Notes: a model not told the origin generated them from the letters alone. DNA of 60,727 bases from Crystallibacter degradans (GCF_012952295.1 NZ_JABBCH010000020.1:1-60727), one strand, 5' to 3'. Shown: positions 41,877 to 51,873, counted from the stretch's first letter. Numbers and translations are program-made.

Positions 41877-43256
41877 ATGCGTGGCACCAGGAGCACCTCC
41901 GTAAAATCATCGCTGTCACTGATTGCAGCCGGCCTGCTGGTGTTGACCGGCTGTTCTGCCGGTGGCGGGGGAGGGGATGCGGGCGCTGGCGATGAGGCCA
42001 CGTTGCGCATCGTGTACCAGAAGTCGGGTGAAGGTTCGCCCCTGGACACTTTGATGCAGGACGTCAAGACCCAATTCGAAGCCGGAAACGAAAACGTCAC
42101 TGTCCAACTGGAGCCTGTTGAGGGCAGCGATGAGGATTACGCTACCCGGCTGGCGCTCTCGCAGCGCTCGCCGGATACCGCACCGGACGTGTTCTACGAA
42201 GATACGTTCAAGGTGCGATCCGACGTCGACGCCGGGTATCTGCTCAACCTTGATCCCTACCTCGCTGAATGGCCGGACTGGGAGCGCTTCAACGAGGGCG
42301 CGAAAGCGGCGGGCGTGGCAGACGACGGCGCCACTTACGCAGTCCCGCTCGGCACCGACACCCGGGTGATCTGGTACAACAAGAAGGTCTTGGAGGCCGC
42401 AGGGGTGGAAGTGCCATGGGCGCCGAAGACCTGGGAGGACATCCTGGCGGCCGCACGCCAGATCAAGGTGTCCCAGCCGGACGTTGTCCCCTTCAACATG
42501 TATGCCGGGACGGGCACCGGCGAGGGCACTGTCATGCAGAGTTTCTACGAACTGTTGTACGGCACGGACAGCCAGCTTTACAACGAGGACCAGCAGAAAT
42601 GGGTGGTCGGTTCGCAGGGCTTTGTGGATTCGCTGGCCTTCCTGAAGACGCTCTATGACGAGGAACTGGCTCTGACCCCGGCACAGGCGCTGGATCCGAA
42701 CATCTGGCAGGCGGTGTTTGGCGAGTACCTGCCCGAGGACAGGATGGGCGGTGTGGTCGAGGGCTCCTATTCGCCGAGTTTCTGGCAGGAGGGAGGCATG
42801 TTTGAATGGGCCGACTACGGTGACGTGATGGGTGTGGCGCCGTTCCCCACACAGAACGGCCAGGAGCCCGGCGCGGTCAGCATGTCAGGCGGTTGGACAC
42901 TGGCCATCGGAGCCAACTCCCAGAACCCGGACCTGGCTTTTGAGTTCCTCAAGACGGCGATGAACCAGGAAAACCTGTTGAAGTATACGGTGGACAACTC
43001 ACAGATCGCCGTCCGTTCCGACATCGCCGACGACCCAACGTACCTGGAGTCGAACCCGTTCGTGGCTGACGTCTCCGAAGTGGTGGACGTGACGCATTAC
43101 CGCCCCGCCACCAGCGACTACCCGGAAATTTCGACGGCGGCGCAGCAGGCGACGGAAGCAGTCATCACCGGGGAGCGCACGCCGGAGGAAGCCGCGGCGG
43201 ACTATGACGCTGCCGTGCGGGACATCGTTGGAGCTGAAAACGTCGTCGAAGAGTGA
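41877..43256 (+). CDS. Carbohydrate ABC transporter, substrate-binding lipoprotein
   Basis: 459 aa. Signal peptide with lipobox VLTGC (Cys26), Gly-rich linker, then a family-1 extracellular solute-binding fold: LRIVYQKSGEGSPLDTLMQD, GATYAVPLGTDTRVIWYNKK VLEAAGV and PFPTQNGQEPGAVSMSGGWT LAIGANSQNP. An excellent AAAGGAG lies 6 bases before the ATG; the long in-frame extension over jetA is not coding. It begins an importer operon that ends in an alpha-mannosidase, so mannosides or mannose-containing glycans are the likely ligands. Confidence 0.88.
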   Translation: MRGTRSTSVKSSLSLIAAGLLVLTGCSAGGGGGDAGAGDEATLRIVYQKSGEGSPLDTLMQDVKTQFEAGNENVTVQLEPVEGSDEDYATRLALSQRSPDTAPDVFYEDTFKVRSDVDAGYLLNLDPYLAEWPDWERFNEGAKAAGVADDGATYAVPLGTDTRVIWYNKKVLEAAGVEVPWAPKTWEDILAAARQIKVSQPDVVPFNMYAGTGTGEGTVMQSFYELLYGTDSQLYNEDQQKWVVGSQGFVDSLAFLKTLYDEELALTPAQALDPNIWQAVFGEYLPEDRMGGVVEGSYSPSFWQEGGMFEWADYGDVMGVAPFPTQNGQEPGAVSMSGGWTLAIGANSQNPDLAFEFLKTAMNQENLLKYTVDNSQIAVRSDIADDPTYLESNPFVADVSEVVDVTHYRPATSDYPEISTAAQQATEAVITGERTPEEAAADYDAAVRDIVGAENVVEE

Positions 43257-43260
43257 CCGC

Positions 43261-44193
43261 ATGACCGCCGGGACCAGCACCCGGCCCGCGCTCCGGCCGG
43301 GCGCCGGACCGGGGCACGGGAACAGCGGCAGGACCGGTGCGCTATGGCTGAAGCTGCTGCCCCTGGCCCCGGCGATCGCACTGCTGGGGATTTTCCTGGC
43401 TGGGCCGATCATCTTCTCCATCTACGGGTCGTTCACCAATGCCGCGCTGACGGGCAAAAATGCCAAGGACCCGCAGTTCATCGGGTTCGAAAACTACGCC
43501 GACCTGTTCCGCGACCCGAACTTTCCGCAGTCCCTGTGGCTGACCGTGCTGTTTGTGTTTGCCTCGGCCATCGTGGGGCAGAACCTTCTCGGCCTCGGAA
43601 CCGCCCTGCTGATGAACAAGGCAACCAAGGCGATTGCCGCCGTCGTCGGCGTCTGCGTGGTGGCGGCGTGGGTGCTGCCGGAAATCGTAGCCGCCTTCGT
43701 TGCCTACGCCTTTTTCTTCCGCGAAGGCACCCTCAACCAGTTGACGGCCACCGTCGGAATCGCACCGGTGGACTGGCTCTTCGAACACCCCATGCTGGCA
43801 ATTATCCTGGCCAATATCTGGCGGGGAACCGCGTTCTCCATGATGGTCTACCAGGCGGCGCTGAACGATGTGCCGCAGGAAATCAGCGAGTCGGCGATGA
43901 TCGACGGCGCCGGCGGGGCGCTGCGGCTCTGGTACATTACGCTGCCGATGATCCGGCGCAGCATCGCCACGAACCTGATGCTGATCACCCTGCAGACCCT
44001 GGCGGTCTTCACCCTGATCTACGTGATGACCGCGGGCGGGCCGTCCCGGCGCAGTGCCACGCTGCCGGTCATGGCCTACGAGGAAGCCTTCCGGTACAGC
44101 AACATCGGCTACGGCACGGCAATCGCCGTCGTGATGATCCTGATCGGTGCGGTGTTCTCCGTGGTGTACATCCGTCTGCTGAAGGAGAAGTGA
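43261..44193 (+). CDS. Sugar ABC transporter permease (MalF type)
   Basis: 310 aa with six hydrophobic segments after a Pro/Gly-rich N-terminal tail of about 35 residues. The ATPase-contact EAA loop reads ISESAMIDGAGGALRLWYIT LP, and the family features APAIALLGIFLAGPIIFSIY and NLMLITLQTLAVFTLIYVMT are present. It starts four bases after the binding-protein stop. Confidence 0.88.
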   Translation: MTAGTSTRPALRPGAGPGHGNSGRTGALWLKLLPLAPAIALLGIFLAGPIIFSIYGSFTNAALTGKNAKDPQFIGFENYADLFRDPNFPQSLWLTVLFVFASAIVGQNLLGLGTALLMNKATKAIAAVVGVCVVAAWVLPEIVAAFVAYAFFFREGTLNQLTATVGIAPVDWLFEHPMLAIILANIWRGTAFSMMVYQAALNDVPQEISESAMIDGAGGALRLWYITLPMIRRSIATNLMLITLQTLAVFTLIYVMTAGGPSRRSATLPVMAYEEAFRYSNIGYGTAIAVVMILIGAVFSVVYIRLLKEK

Positions 44194-44196
44194 GCA

Positions 44197-45123
44197 ATGT
44201 CCCCGACACCAGCAGCAACACCTGCGCCCGCAACTGCGGCCGCTACTTCGTCCGTCCCTGCCCCGGGACGGCGGCCGCGCCCCGGCTTGTCCGTTTCCTC
44301 CGCCCGCAGGTCAGCGTCAAAAACTCTGGCCAATGCGGTGCTGATCCTGCTGGGGCTGTGTTTCCTGATCCCGCTGAGCTGGCTGGTGCTGGCGTCGCTG
44401 GACCCCGAGGCCGGCTACACCACCGAGCTGCCGAAGACCTTCACACTGGATAACTTCGCGGCGGTGCTGACCCCGGAACTGGCGTTTGTGCCGCTGCTGA
44501 ACAGTCTGCTGCTCTCGGCCGGGGCCGCCGCCCTCACCGTGGTTGCGGCCGTGCTGGCGGCATACCCGCTGTCCCGGTACCAGTTGCGCTTCAACAAACC
44601 GTTCCTCTATGCGGTGCTGTTCGGCACCTGTCTGCCCATCACCGCGATCATGGTTCCGGTCTACAGCCTGTTTGTGCAGCTGAACCTGCTGGACTCGTTG
44701 CCGGCCACCACGTTTTTTATGGCCGCAACATTCCTGCCGATGGCCATCTGGATGACCAAGAATTTCATGGATTCGGTCCCCATCAGCCTGGAGGAAGCCG
44801 CCTGGATGGACGGCGCGTCCTCGATGAAGGCGCTCGCCCATGTGGTGGTGCCACTGATGCGACCGGGACTGGCCGTGGTGTTCATTTTCGTCTTCATCCA
44901 GGCCTGGGGGAACTTCTTTGTGCCGTTCATTCTGCTGCTCTCCTCCGGCAAGCAGCCCGCCGCCGTGAGCATCTTCCGCTTCTTCGGCCAGTATGGCACC
45001 GTGGCGTACGGACAGCTTGCCGCATTTTCCATTCTTTATTCGATTCCCGTGATCCTGCTTTACGTGCTGGTCGCGCGCGGCATCGGCGGCTCGTTCGCCA
45101 TGGCCGGTGCGATGAAGGGGTAG
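44197..45123 (+). CDS. Sugar ABC transporter permease (MalG type)
   Basis: 308 aa, six hydrophobic segments after an unusually long Pro/Ala-rich N-terminal tail (about 40 residues). The EAA loop is VPISLEEAAWMDGASSMKAL AHVVVPL. It pairs with the MalF-type protein three bases upstream. No ATPase gene is in the operon. Actinobacteria usually supply a shared ATPase (MsiK/MsmK) from another locus, which I infer here. Confidence 0.88.
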   Translation: MSPTPAATPAPATAAATSSVPAPGRRPRPGLSVSSARRSASKTLANAVLILLGLCFLIPLSWLVLASLDPEAGYTTELPKTFTLDNFAAVLTPELAFVPLLNSLLLSAGAAALTVVAAVLAAYPLSRYQLRFNKPFLYAVLFGTCLPITAIMVPVYSLFVQLNLLDSLPATTFFMAATFLPMAIWMTKNFMDSVPISLEEAAWMDGASSMKALAHVVVPLMRPGLAVVFIFVFIQAWGNFFVPFILLLSSGKQPAAVSIFRFFGQYGTVAYGQLAAFSILYSIPVILLYVLVARGIGGSFAMAGAMKG

Positions 45124-45152
45124 TTCGTCGCAATAGTCCTTAAGGAGCATTC

Positions 45153-48100
45153 ATGCACGACAACCGGTTACTGGTCGAGGCGCGGATCCAACGGTTCATG
45201 ACGGAGCGGCTCGCAGCGCAGCTCTACCGGGAGGCTGTGCCGCTGCTGGTCGAGGCGTGGGCCTGCCCGGACGAGCCGGTCCCCTGCACGGAGGCGATGC
45301 TGCAGGAGTTCGAGCCCTTTGCCGTGGGCCGGCACTGGGGGCTGCCGTGGGGGACCACCTGGTTCCGGTTCACCGGCGAGGTTCCCGCGGATTGGACCGG
45401 AAAGTACGACGGCGGCGCCCGCCTCGGCGAGGAAGGTTCCGTTGGGTTGCCGGCGGGAGAGGGCGATGGCGCCGCGCGGCTGGAGGCGGTGATCGACCTC
45501 GGCTGTACCTCCCTGCTGCCCGGCTTCCAGGCCGAAGGGATGGCCTATCGCCCGGACGGCAGCATCATCAAGGGCGTTGAACCGCTGAACATGCATGTCC
45601 CGCTGGCCCCTGGATCTGATGGCAGGATCGAGTTTTATGTGGAGGCGGCGTCCAATCCCAACGTCGCGGACGGATTCCTCTTCGCACCCACGCCGCTGGG
45701 GGACAAGGCCACCGCCGGGAGCGAGCCGCAGAACGTGCTGGCCCGGGCGGATCTGGCACTGCTGGATGTGCAGGTATGGGAACTGATGCAGGACTTCCGG
45801 ACGCTGGACGGCCTGATGCGCGAACTGCCCGAGGACCTGCCGCGCCGGCATGAGATCCTGCGGGCATTGGAACGGGCGCTCAATGCCGCCGATCCGCAGG
45901 ACCTCGCCTCGACCGCCCCGGCAGCGAGGGCTTGCCTGGCCGAAGCGCTCAAGGCCCCGGCGTATGCCAGCGCGCACCGGGTCCATGCGGTCGGCCATGC
46001 CCACATCGACTGCGCCTGGCTCTGGCCTGTGCGGGAGACCGTGCGCAAAGTGGCCCGGACATTTTCCAACGTGCTGGACCTGATCGAGGAGCACCCGGGC
46101 TTCGTCTTCACCGCCTCGTCGGCCCAGCAGTACGCCTGGCTGAAGGAGCACTATCCGGAATTGTTCGAGCGGGTTGCCGCAGCGGTGCGTGGCGGCCGCT
46201 TTGTGCCGGCCGGCGGCATGTGGGTAGAACCGGACACCAACATGTCCGGCGGGGAGGCGCTGGCCCGGCAGTTCGTGGCCGGCAAGCGCTTCTTTCTGGA
46301 GAACTTCGAGGTGGAACCGCTGGACGTGTGGCTGCCGGATTCCTTCGGCTACTCCGGCGCACTGCCGCAGATCGTCAAGGCCGCCGGCTCCCGCTGGTTC
46401 CTGACACAGAAGATCTCCTGGAACGACACCAACCGCTTCCCGCACCACACATTCCAGTGGGAAGGGATCGACGGCACGCGGGTCTTCACACACTTTCCAC
46501 CTGCGGACACGTACAGCTCGGACATCTCCGCGGCACAATTGGCCCATGCCCAGCGGAATTACCGTGAAAAGGGCCCAGCCAACACCTCGCTGCTGCCCTT
46601 CGGCTGGGGCGATGGCGGCGGCGGGCCCACCCGCGAGATGCTGGCGGCGGCCTACCGGACGGCAAATCTCGAGGGTTCACCGCGGGTGCAGCTCTCCGGT
46701 CCGGAAACGTTCTTCCGCGCGGCCGAGGCAGAGTACCCGGAGCCGCCAGTCTTTTCGGGCGAGCTGTATCTGGAATTCCATCGCGGGACCTATACGTCGC
46801 AGGCGCGGACCAAGCGGGGCAACCGGCGCAGCGAGCATCTGCTGCGCGAGGCCGAGCTCTGGGCCACCACCGCCGCCATCCGCAAAGGTATGCCGTACCC
46901 CTATGACGAGCTGGAGCGTGCCTGGCGGACGGTGCTGTTGCAGCAGTTCCATGACATCCTGCCCGGCTCATCAATCGCCTGGGTCCATCAGGAGGCCGAG
47001 CGCAACTATGCCCAGGTGGACGAAACGCTCGAAAGACTGATCGCGGAGGCCCTCGCCGCCGTCGTCAATCCGGACAGCGGCCCGCTCAGCGTCAACGCGG
47101 GTCCTTACGCGGTGGCAGGGGTGCCCGGGCTGGGCGGCGGTACACCAACAGAACCTGTGCCGGTCCAGTTGGAACACGGCGAGGGCGGGTGGACGTTTCG
47201 CAGTGAAACGCTGGAACTGACAATCGACGACGCCGGACTGCTCACCTCGCTGCTGGACCGCGGCGCCGGACGGCAGCTGGTGCCGGCCGGACTGGCGGGC
47301 AACCTGTTCCAGGTCTTCCGCGACATGCCCAACCAGTGGGATGCGTGGGACCTCGACGAGCACTACAAATCAACCGTGGCCGAGCTGCGCAAGGCGGACT
47401 TCGTGGAACCGCTGGAGACGGACGGGACGCCCGGGTTGCGGATCAGGCATTCGTTCGGGGACTCCGTCCTGACCGAGCAAATCCGCCTGAGCCAGGACGG
47501 AACCGCCGTCGAGCTTGGCATTGAAGTGGACTGGCACGAGCAGCAGAAACTGCTCAAACTGGCGTTCCCGCTGGACGTGCACGCGGAGCGTGCTGCCTCG
47601 GAAGTCCAGTTCGGCCATATCTACCGGCCGACCCACAGCAACACGTCCTGGGACGCGGCCCGCTTTGAAACGGTGGCACACCGCTGGGTCCACGTCACCG
47701 AGCCCGGTTACGGCGTGGCCCTCGCCAATGACGCCACCTACGGCTATGACATCGGCCGCGCCGCGCTCGCGGACGGTGCCGGGACGTACACCTCCGTCCG
47801 CGCGTCGCTGCTGCGCGCGCCGCTGTTTCCCGATCCGGGGGCCGACCAGGGACGGCAGTCCTTCCGGTTGTCGCTGCGGCCCAACGCCGGGATACCCGAA
47901 GCCGTGGCGGAGGGGTACCGGCTGAACCTGCCGCTGCGCACCGCCGGCGGATTAGGGTCCGGCGCGGATGCGGATGCGGATGTCGATGCCGGGGACGCCG
48001 GGATCGAGCCGCTGTTCGCGGTCGATAATCCGGCGGCGGTCATCGAAGCGGTCAAGCTGGCCGAAGACCGCAGCGGCGACGTGGTGGTGCGCTTGTACGA

Positions 48101-48275
48101 GGCGCACGGCGGCCGGGCCGACGCAGTGCTGCGGCCCGATTTCGATTACGACGGCGTGGCCGCCACGGATCTGCTGGAGCGCGGGGTGCCGGCTGACTGG
48201 CTCCAGGACCTGGGCTCCGCAGTCCAGGTGCGGCTCCGGCCCTTCCAGCTGGCCACTCTCCGGTTCAGCCGCTAG
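45153..48275 (+). CDS. Alpha-mannosidase, glycoside hydrolase family 38
   Basis: 1040 aa, the usual size of bacterial GH38 enzymes. The Zn site begins with His284 and Asp286 in GHAHIDCAWLWP, and the nucleophile Asp396 lies in WLPDSFGYSGALPQI. TQKISWNDTNRFPHHTFQWE GIDGTRVFTHFPP and the helical FHDILPGSSIAWVHQEAE are conserved. No signal peptide is seen, so it acts in the cytosol on imported mannosides. A short Asp/Ala repeat (ADADADVDAGDAG) lies near residue 945. AAGGAG precedes the ATG. Its stop overlaps that of the convergent adenosyltransferase gene. Confidence 0.92.
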   Translation: MHDNRLLVEARIQRFMTERLAAQLYREAVPLLVEAWACPDEPVPCTEAMLQEFEPFAVGRHWGLPWGTTWFRFTGEVPADWTGKYDGGARLGEEGSVGLPAGEGDGAARLEAVIDLGCTSLLPGFQAEGMAYRPDGSIIKGVEPLNMHVPLAPGSDGRIEFYVEAASNPNVADGFLFAPTPLGDKATAGSEPQNVLARADLALLDVQVWELMQDFRTLDGLMRELPEDLPRRHEILRALERALNAADPQDLASTAPAARACLAEALKAPAYASAHRVHAVGHAHIDCAWLWPVRETVRKVARTFSNVLDLIEEHPGFVFTASSAQQYAWLKEHYPELFERVAAAVRGGRFVPAGGMWVEPDTNMSGGEALARQFVAGKRFFLENFEVEPLDVWLPDSFGYSGALPQIVKAAGSRWFLTQKISWNDTNRFPHHTFQWEGIDGTRVFTHFPPADTYSSDISAAQLAHAQRNYREKGPANTSLLPFGWGDGGGGPTREMLAAAYRTANLEGSPRVQLSGPETFFRAAEAEYPEPPVFSGELYLEFHRGTYTSQARTKRGNRRSEHLLREAELWATTAAIRKGMPYPYDELERAWRTVLLQQFHDILPGSSIAWVHQEAERNYAQVDETLERLIAEALAAVVNPDSGPLSVNAGPYAVAGVPGLGGGTPTEPVPVQLEHGEGGWTFRSETLELTIDDAGLLTSLLDRGAGRQLVPAGLAGNLFQVFRDMPNQWDAWDLDEHYKSTVAELRKADFVEPLETDGTPGLRIRHSFGDSVLTEQIRLSQDGTAVELGIEVDWHEQQKLLKLAFPLDVHAERAASEVQFGHIYRPTHSNTSWDAARFETVAHRWVHVTEPGYGVALANDATYGYDIGRAALADGAGTYTSVRASLLRAPLFPDPGADQGRQSFRLSLRPNAGIPEAVAEGYRLNLPLRTAGGLGSGADADADVDAGDAGIEPLFAVDNPAAVIEAVKLAEDRSGDVVVRLYEAHGGRADAVLRPDFDYDGVAATDLLERGVPADWLQDLGSAVQVRLRPFQLATLRFSR

Positions 48276-48880
48276 TGGCTTTCTCCGCCGGTTTCTTCCG
48301 TGGGTTCGGCTGCCATCGAGACGGAGGATTCCGGCACCCACATCACGTCGCCGTGTTCGGCGTTGGCCCCGCGCGCCATCACGAATAACAGGCCGGAAAC
48401 GCGGTTCATGTAGCGGGCGCAGTCGATGTTAACGGTGTCCGGGTGTTCCTCGACGGCGCGCCAGACGGCAACCTCCGCGCGCCGGACAACCGAGCGGGCC
48501 TGGTACAGCAGTGCCCCGGCCAGGGTCCCGCCGGGCAGGAGCATGCCGCTCAAATCCGCGGCTTCCTGCTCGAAGTGTTCCACTGCGCGCTCGATCCGCT
48601 CAATGTGGCCGGGGATGATCCGGGCTTTGGCCGGTGTGGGGCTGTCGGTAGGGATGCTGAGGTCCGTGGCGAGATCAAACAGGTCATTCTGCACGCTGAC
48701 CAGCGTTGCCACCAGGTGCGGAGGCAGGGCACCTCCCGCCAAAGCAACGGCGATTGACGCATTTGCCGCGTCGCACTCCGCGTACGCTACGACCCTCGAA
48801 TCCGTCTTGGGAATGGTGCCATGTCCGCCGAAGTCCGTTTGGCCGGAGTCGCCGCTGTGCATGTAGCCTAGCTCGTTCAT
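48272..48880 (-). CDS. Cob(I)alamin adenosyltransferase, PduO type
   Basis: 202 aa. The N-terminal ATP-binding loop is degenerate relative to the usual TKTGDxG (here MHSGDSGQTDFGGHGTIPKT DSRVVAYAECDAANASI). The middle and C-terminal helices fit PduO/MMAB: SVQNDLFDLATDLS, IERIERAVEHFEQE and RYMNRVSGLLFVMAR. The enzyme adds the 5'-deoxyadenosyl group to cob(I)alamin. It is convergent with the mannosidase gene and divergent from the BCCT gene. No cobalamin riboswitch is visible in the short upstream region. Confidence 0.83.
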   Translation of the reverse strand: MNELGYMHSGDSGQTDFGGHGTIPKTDSRVVAYAECDAANASIAVALAGGALPPHLVATLVSVQNDLFDLATDLSIPTDSPTPAKARIIPGHIERIERAVEHFEQEAADLSGMLLPGGTLAGALLYQARSVVRRAEVAVWRAVEEHPDTVNIDCARYMNRVSGLLFVMARGANAEHGDVMWVPESSVSMAAEPTEETGGESH

Positions 48881-48987
48881 GGCTGCAACTATACTAACGA
48901 TAGATTCCGGGGCAGAAGTGGCACGCGTAGAACAGGGCTTAGTCCCGTTGCAGCAAAGCAGAACAACACGGACCAGCGAGGGTTTCC

Positions 48988-50682
48988 ATGAGTGAACATC
49001 AAGCGGGTAAATCGCCGGAAGCGCAATTAGGTGATGCGGTCTCCGACACTCCGGCCCATGGATGGGCCAGCATAGACAAAACTGTTTTCGGCGTCTCCCT
49101 GGTGATCGTCGTCGCCGTCTGTATTCTCGGCATCTTTTTTACAGAGGCCATTGAGGCGGCCGCCGGCGCGGCCCTCGGCTGGATCACCAGTACCTTCGGC
49201 TGGCTCTTTATTTTGGGCGCCACCGGATTTGTCGCTTTCTCCCTGGTCCTGGCGTTCGGCCGGTACGGGAACATACCGCTCTCCCGCGAAGGCGAGGAAA
49301 CGGAATTCTCGACGCTGTCCTGGATCGCCATGATGTTCAGCGCCGGCATGGGCATCGGCCTGATGTTCTTCGGTGTCTACGAACCGGTCACCCACCTCGC
49401 CTCGCCACCGCCGTTTGTCGGGGCGGAAGCAGGCACCGAGGGCGCCGCGAGCTCGGCCATGGCCTACACCTTGTTCCACTGGGGACTGCACCCCTGGGCC
49501 ATCTATTCCGTGGTGGGACTCGCGCTGGCCTACTCCACGTACCGGATGGGCCGCGGCAACCTGATGAGCGCGCCGTTCCACTCCTTGCTGGGCAAGGAAC
49601 GGATTGAGAAGGGCTGGGGCAAGCCGATCGATATCCTCGCCATCATCTGCACAAAATTCGGTTCGGCCACCTCGCTGGGGCTGGGCGCCCTGCAAATTGC
49701 CGCGGGACTGACGCTGCTGCGGACGGGCGAGTTCGACGAAAACCCCGGGGCCGCGCTGCCCATCATCATCATCTGTGTCCTGACCGTCGGCGTGGTCTTC
49801 TCCGCGGCCAGCGGGGTGTCCAGGGGCATCAAGTGGCTGAGTAACACCAACATGATCCTTGCCGCCGTCCTGCTGGTGTTCGTTTTCGTTGTCGGGCCTA
49901 CGGTGTTCATTCTCGACCTGTTGCCTAACTCCATTGGCACCTACCTATCCAGCCTGGTGTCGATGAGCTTCCATTCGGCTGTCTTTGGTGGCGGGGATTG
50001 GCTGGCCAGCTGGACCATCTTCTACTGGGCCTGGTGGATTTCGTGGACGCCGTTCGTTGGCACCTTCATCGCCCGGATCTCGCGTGGCCGCACCATCAAG
50101 GAATTTGTCCTCGGTGTGTTGCTGGTTCCCACCGCCGTCAGCATCATCTGGTTCACCATCTTCGGCGGCGCCGGCATTAACGCCCAGCTGAACGGGCTGG
50201 ATATTGCCGGTACCGGCAGCGAGGCCGCCGGATTCTTCGCGCTGCTGCAGCAGTACCCGTTCTTTATCGGCGCGGCGATTGTGGTCATGGTCCTGACCGC
50301 AGTCTTCTTCGTCAGCGGCGCCGATGCCGGCTCCCTGGTGCTTGGCACGTTGTCCTCGCGGGGCAAGAAGGAACCTTGGAAACCGCTGGTCATCATGTGG
50401 GCGGTCCTCACCGGCGCCGTGGCAGCGGTCCTGCTCTTTGTCGGCGGGCTGGGTGCGTTGCAGACCTTCACCATTTTGGCGGCCACGCCGTTTGTGCTGA
50501 TCATTATCGGTCTGTGCGTCGCCCTCTATGCGGACCTTCGAAAGGACCCGTTGCGGCAACGCCGGATGGGCCCGGTCCGCGGTGCGACTGCCGTCCCGAG
50601 TACGGTTCCGTTTGCCCAGCCCGTAGACACCGGCTCCATCGACACCGTTGGCAGCCCGCCGAAGAGGGAACCAGACAAGTAA
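48988..50682 (+). CDS. BCCT-family betaine/carnitine/choline transporter
   Basis: 564 aa, 12 hydrophobic segments. The signature tryptophan motif is WTIFYWAWWISWTPFVGTFI ARISRGRT, and FSAGMGIGLMFFGVYEPV is the glycine-rich substrate helix. BetP-like transporters import glycine betaine with Na+ under osmotic stress. The C-terminal tail of about 45 residues is moderately charged, shorter than the regulatory tail of C. glutamicum BetP. GCGAGGG precedes the ATG. A strong hairpin follows. Confidence 0.9.
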   Translation: MSEHQAGKSPEAQLGDAVSDTPAHGWASIDKTVFGVSLVIVVAVCILGIFFTEAIEAAAGAALGWITSTFGWLFILGATGFVAFSLVLAFGRYGNIPLSREGEETEFSTLSWIAMMFSAGMGIGLMFFGVYEPVTHLASPPPFVGAEAGTEGAASSAMAYTLFHWGLHPWAIYSVVGLALAYSTYRMGRGNLMSAPFHSLLGKERIEKGWGKPIDILAIICTKFGSATSLGLGALQIAAGLTLLRTGEFDENPGAALPIIIICVLTVGVVFSAASGVSRGIKWLSNTNMILAAVLLVFVFVVGPTVFILDLLPNSIGTYLSSLVSMSFHSAVFGGGDWLASWTIFYWAWWISWTPFVGTFIARISRGRTIKEFVLGVLLVPTAVSIIWFTIFGGAGINAQLNGLDIAGTGSEAAGFFALLQQYPFFIGAAIVVMVLTAVFFVSGADAGSLVLGTLSSRGKKEPWKPLVIMWAVLTGAVAAVLLFVGGLGALQTFTILAATPFVLIIIGLCVALYADLRKDPLRQRRMGPVRGATAVPSTVPFAQPVDTGSIDTVGSPPKREPDK

Positions 50683-50700
50683 CCTCGCAAGGCAGCGCAA

Positions 50701-50732
50701 CGGTAGGCATCCGAACCCGCGGGTGCCTACCG
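50701..50732. terminator. Hairpin between the BCCT and epimerase genes
   Basis: CGGTAGGCA pairs perfectly with TGCCTACCG around a 14-base loop that itself contains ACCCGCGGGT. It overlaps the stop of the convergent epimerase gene, so it probably serves both. Confidence 0.65.
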
Positions 50733-51761
50733 CGGGTGCAGCGGCGGGGAACCGGCAACGCCCTGGCCGGCTGCAAGCCCGTCGAGCACCGACTGCAGCG
50801 CTTCGATGGAGCTGTACCGCGGGGTCCAACCGAGCTCGGTTCTGATCCGGTCCGTCTTCATGATGGGAGCGTTCCGGGCCATGTCGATCCAGCCTGGGTC
50901 GGAGGCCTGCAGCCGCACAGCCCAGGAGAGGCCGACGGCGGCACGGATCAGTCCCACCGGGACGTTCAGCACCCGCCGGGCACCGAGCATTCCGCCGAGC
51001 AGTTCGGACGTAAACACCGGATCCGCCGCGACATTGAACGCGCCGCCGGCGCGCTGGTCAACCACCCGCCAGTAGGCATCGGCAATATCGTCGGCATGGA
51101 CCACCTGGAACTTGAACGCCTTGGGGATGGGCAGCAGCGGAAGCCGGAGCTTGTCCAGGAAGAACTTCGGGATCAGCGGGCCGAGGAAGTAGCGTCCGAT
51201 CTGGGCTCCGGCGTCTTGCTGGAAAATGAGGCCGGGCCGCAGCCGCGCCACCAGCATCTCCAGGTGCCGGCGTTCGAATTCGTCCAGCAGCAGCTCCTGC
51301 TCGCCCTTGAACCGGCTGTAGTGCGAGGAGGCTATGCCGCGAGCCGGCCAGCTTTCATCCACGGGCCGGCTCTTGTCCGCGGGCCTGTAGGCAGCGAGCG
51401 ACGAGGCGCAGACAAAGTGCCGCACTCCTGCCTCAGCCGCCGCGGCCAGAGCGTTGGCGGTGCCGTGCACGTTGATCCGGCGCATGAACGGTTCATCGTG
51501 GTTTGGCTGGAGCACCCAGGCCAAATGCACGACGGCGTCACAGCCGGTCAGTGCCTCGGCCAGCCGTTCGCGCGCCGTGTCCGAGGCGACGTCGACGGAA
51601 TGCCAGGTCACGCCGTCGTACGGTTCCCGTGGCAGCTCCGGCAGGCGGCGGGCGATCCCCACGATCTCCAGCCCGTCCGGATCCGCTGCCCTCGCCCGCT
51701 GCATGCGGCGCAGCAGCGCGGTTCCCACGTTCCCGGTAGCCCCGATCACGGCAACGCGCAT
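50727..51761 (-). CDS. NAD-dependent epimerase/dehydratase family protein (extended SDR)
   Basis: 344 aa. The Rossmann motif GATGNVG starts at residue 8; VVHLAW, the Ser in CASSLAAY and the YxxxK pair in SSHYSRFKGEQE are the extended-SDR active site. The C-terminal half (FNVAADPVFTSELLGGMLGA RRVLNVP; LGWTPRYSSIEALQSVLDGL) resembles nucleoside-diphosphate-sugar epimerases. The substrate is unknown and there is no sugar-nucleotide gene beside it. ATG with GGAGG about 5 bases upstream. Confidence 0.83.
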   Translation of the reverse strand: MRVAVIGATGNVGTALLRRMQRARAADPDGLEIVGIARRLPELPREPYDGVTWHSVDVASDTARERLAEALTGCDAVVHLAWVLQPNHDEPFMRRINVHGTANALAAAAEAGVRHFVCASSLAAYRPADKSRPVDESWPARGIASSHYSRFKGEQELLLDEFERRHLEMLVARLRPGLIFQQDAGAQIGRYFLGPLIPKFFLDKLRLPLLPIPKAFKFQVVHADDIADAYWRVVDQRAGGAFNVAADPVFTSELLGGMLGARRVLNVPVGLIRAAVGLSWAVRLQASDPGWIDMARNAPIMKTDRIRTELGWTPRYSSIEALQSVLDGLAAGQGVAGSPPLHPR

Positions 51762-51873
51762 GGCGGCCCTCCTCTGGAATCAGATGCCCTTACCCTACGC
51801 GGAGCGCGGCCGGCGCAACAGGGCCGCAGCCACGTCCGCGCCAGCTAAGTTACCAGCGGGTAGCATGTGGTCC

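Noticed and set aside
48881-48987. Cobalamin riboswitch before the adenosyltransferase gene
   Set aside because: The intergenic region is only about 107 bases and shared with the BCCT promoter; no B12-box-like sequence is visible.
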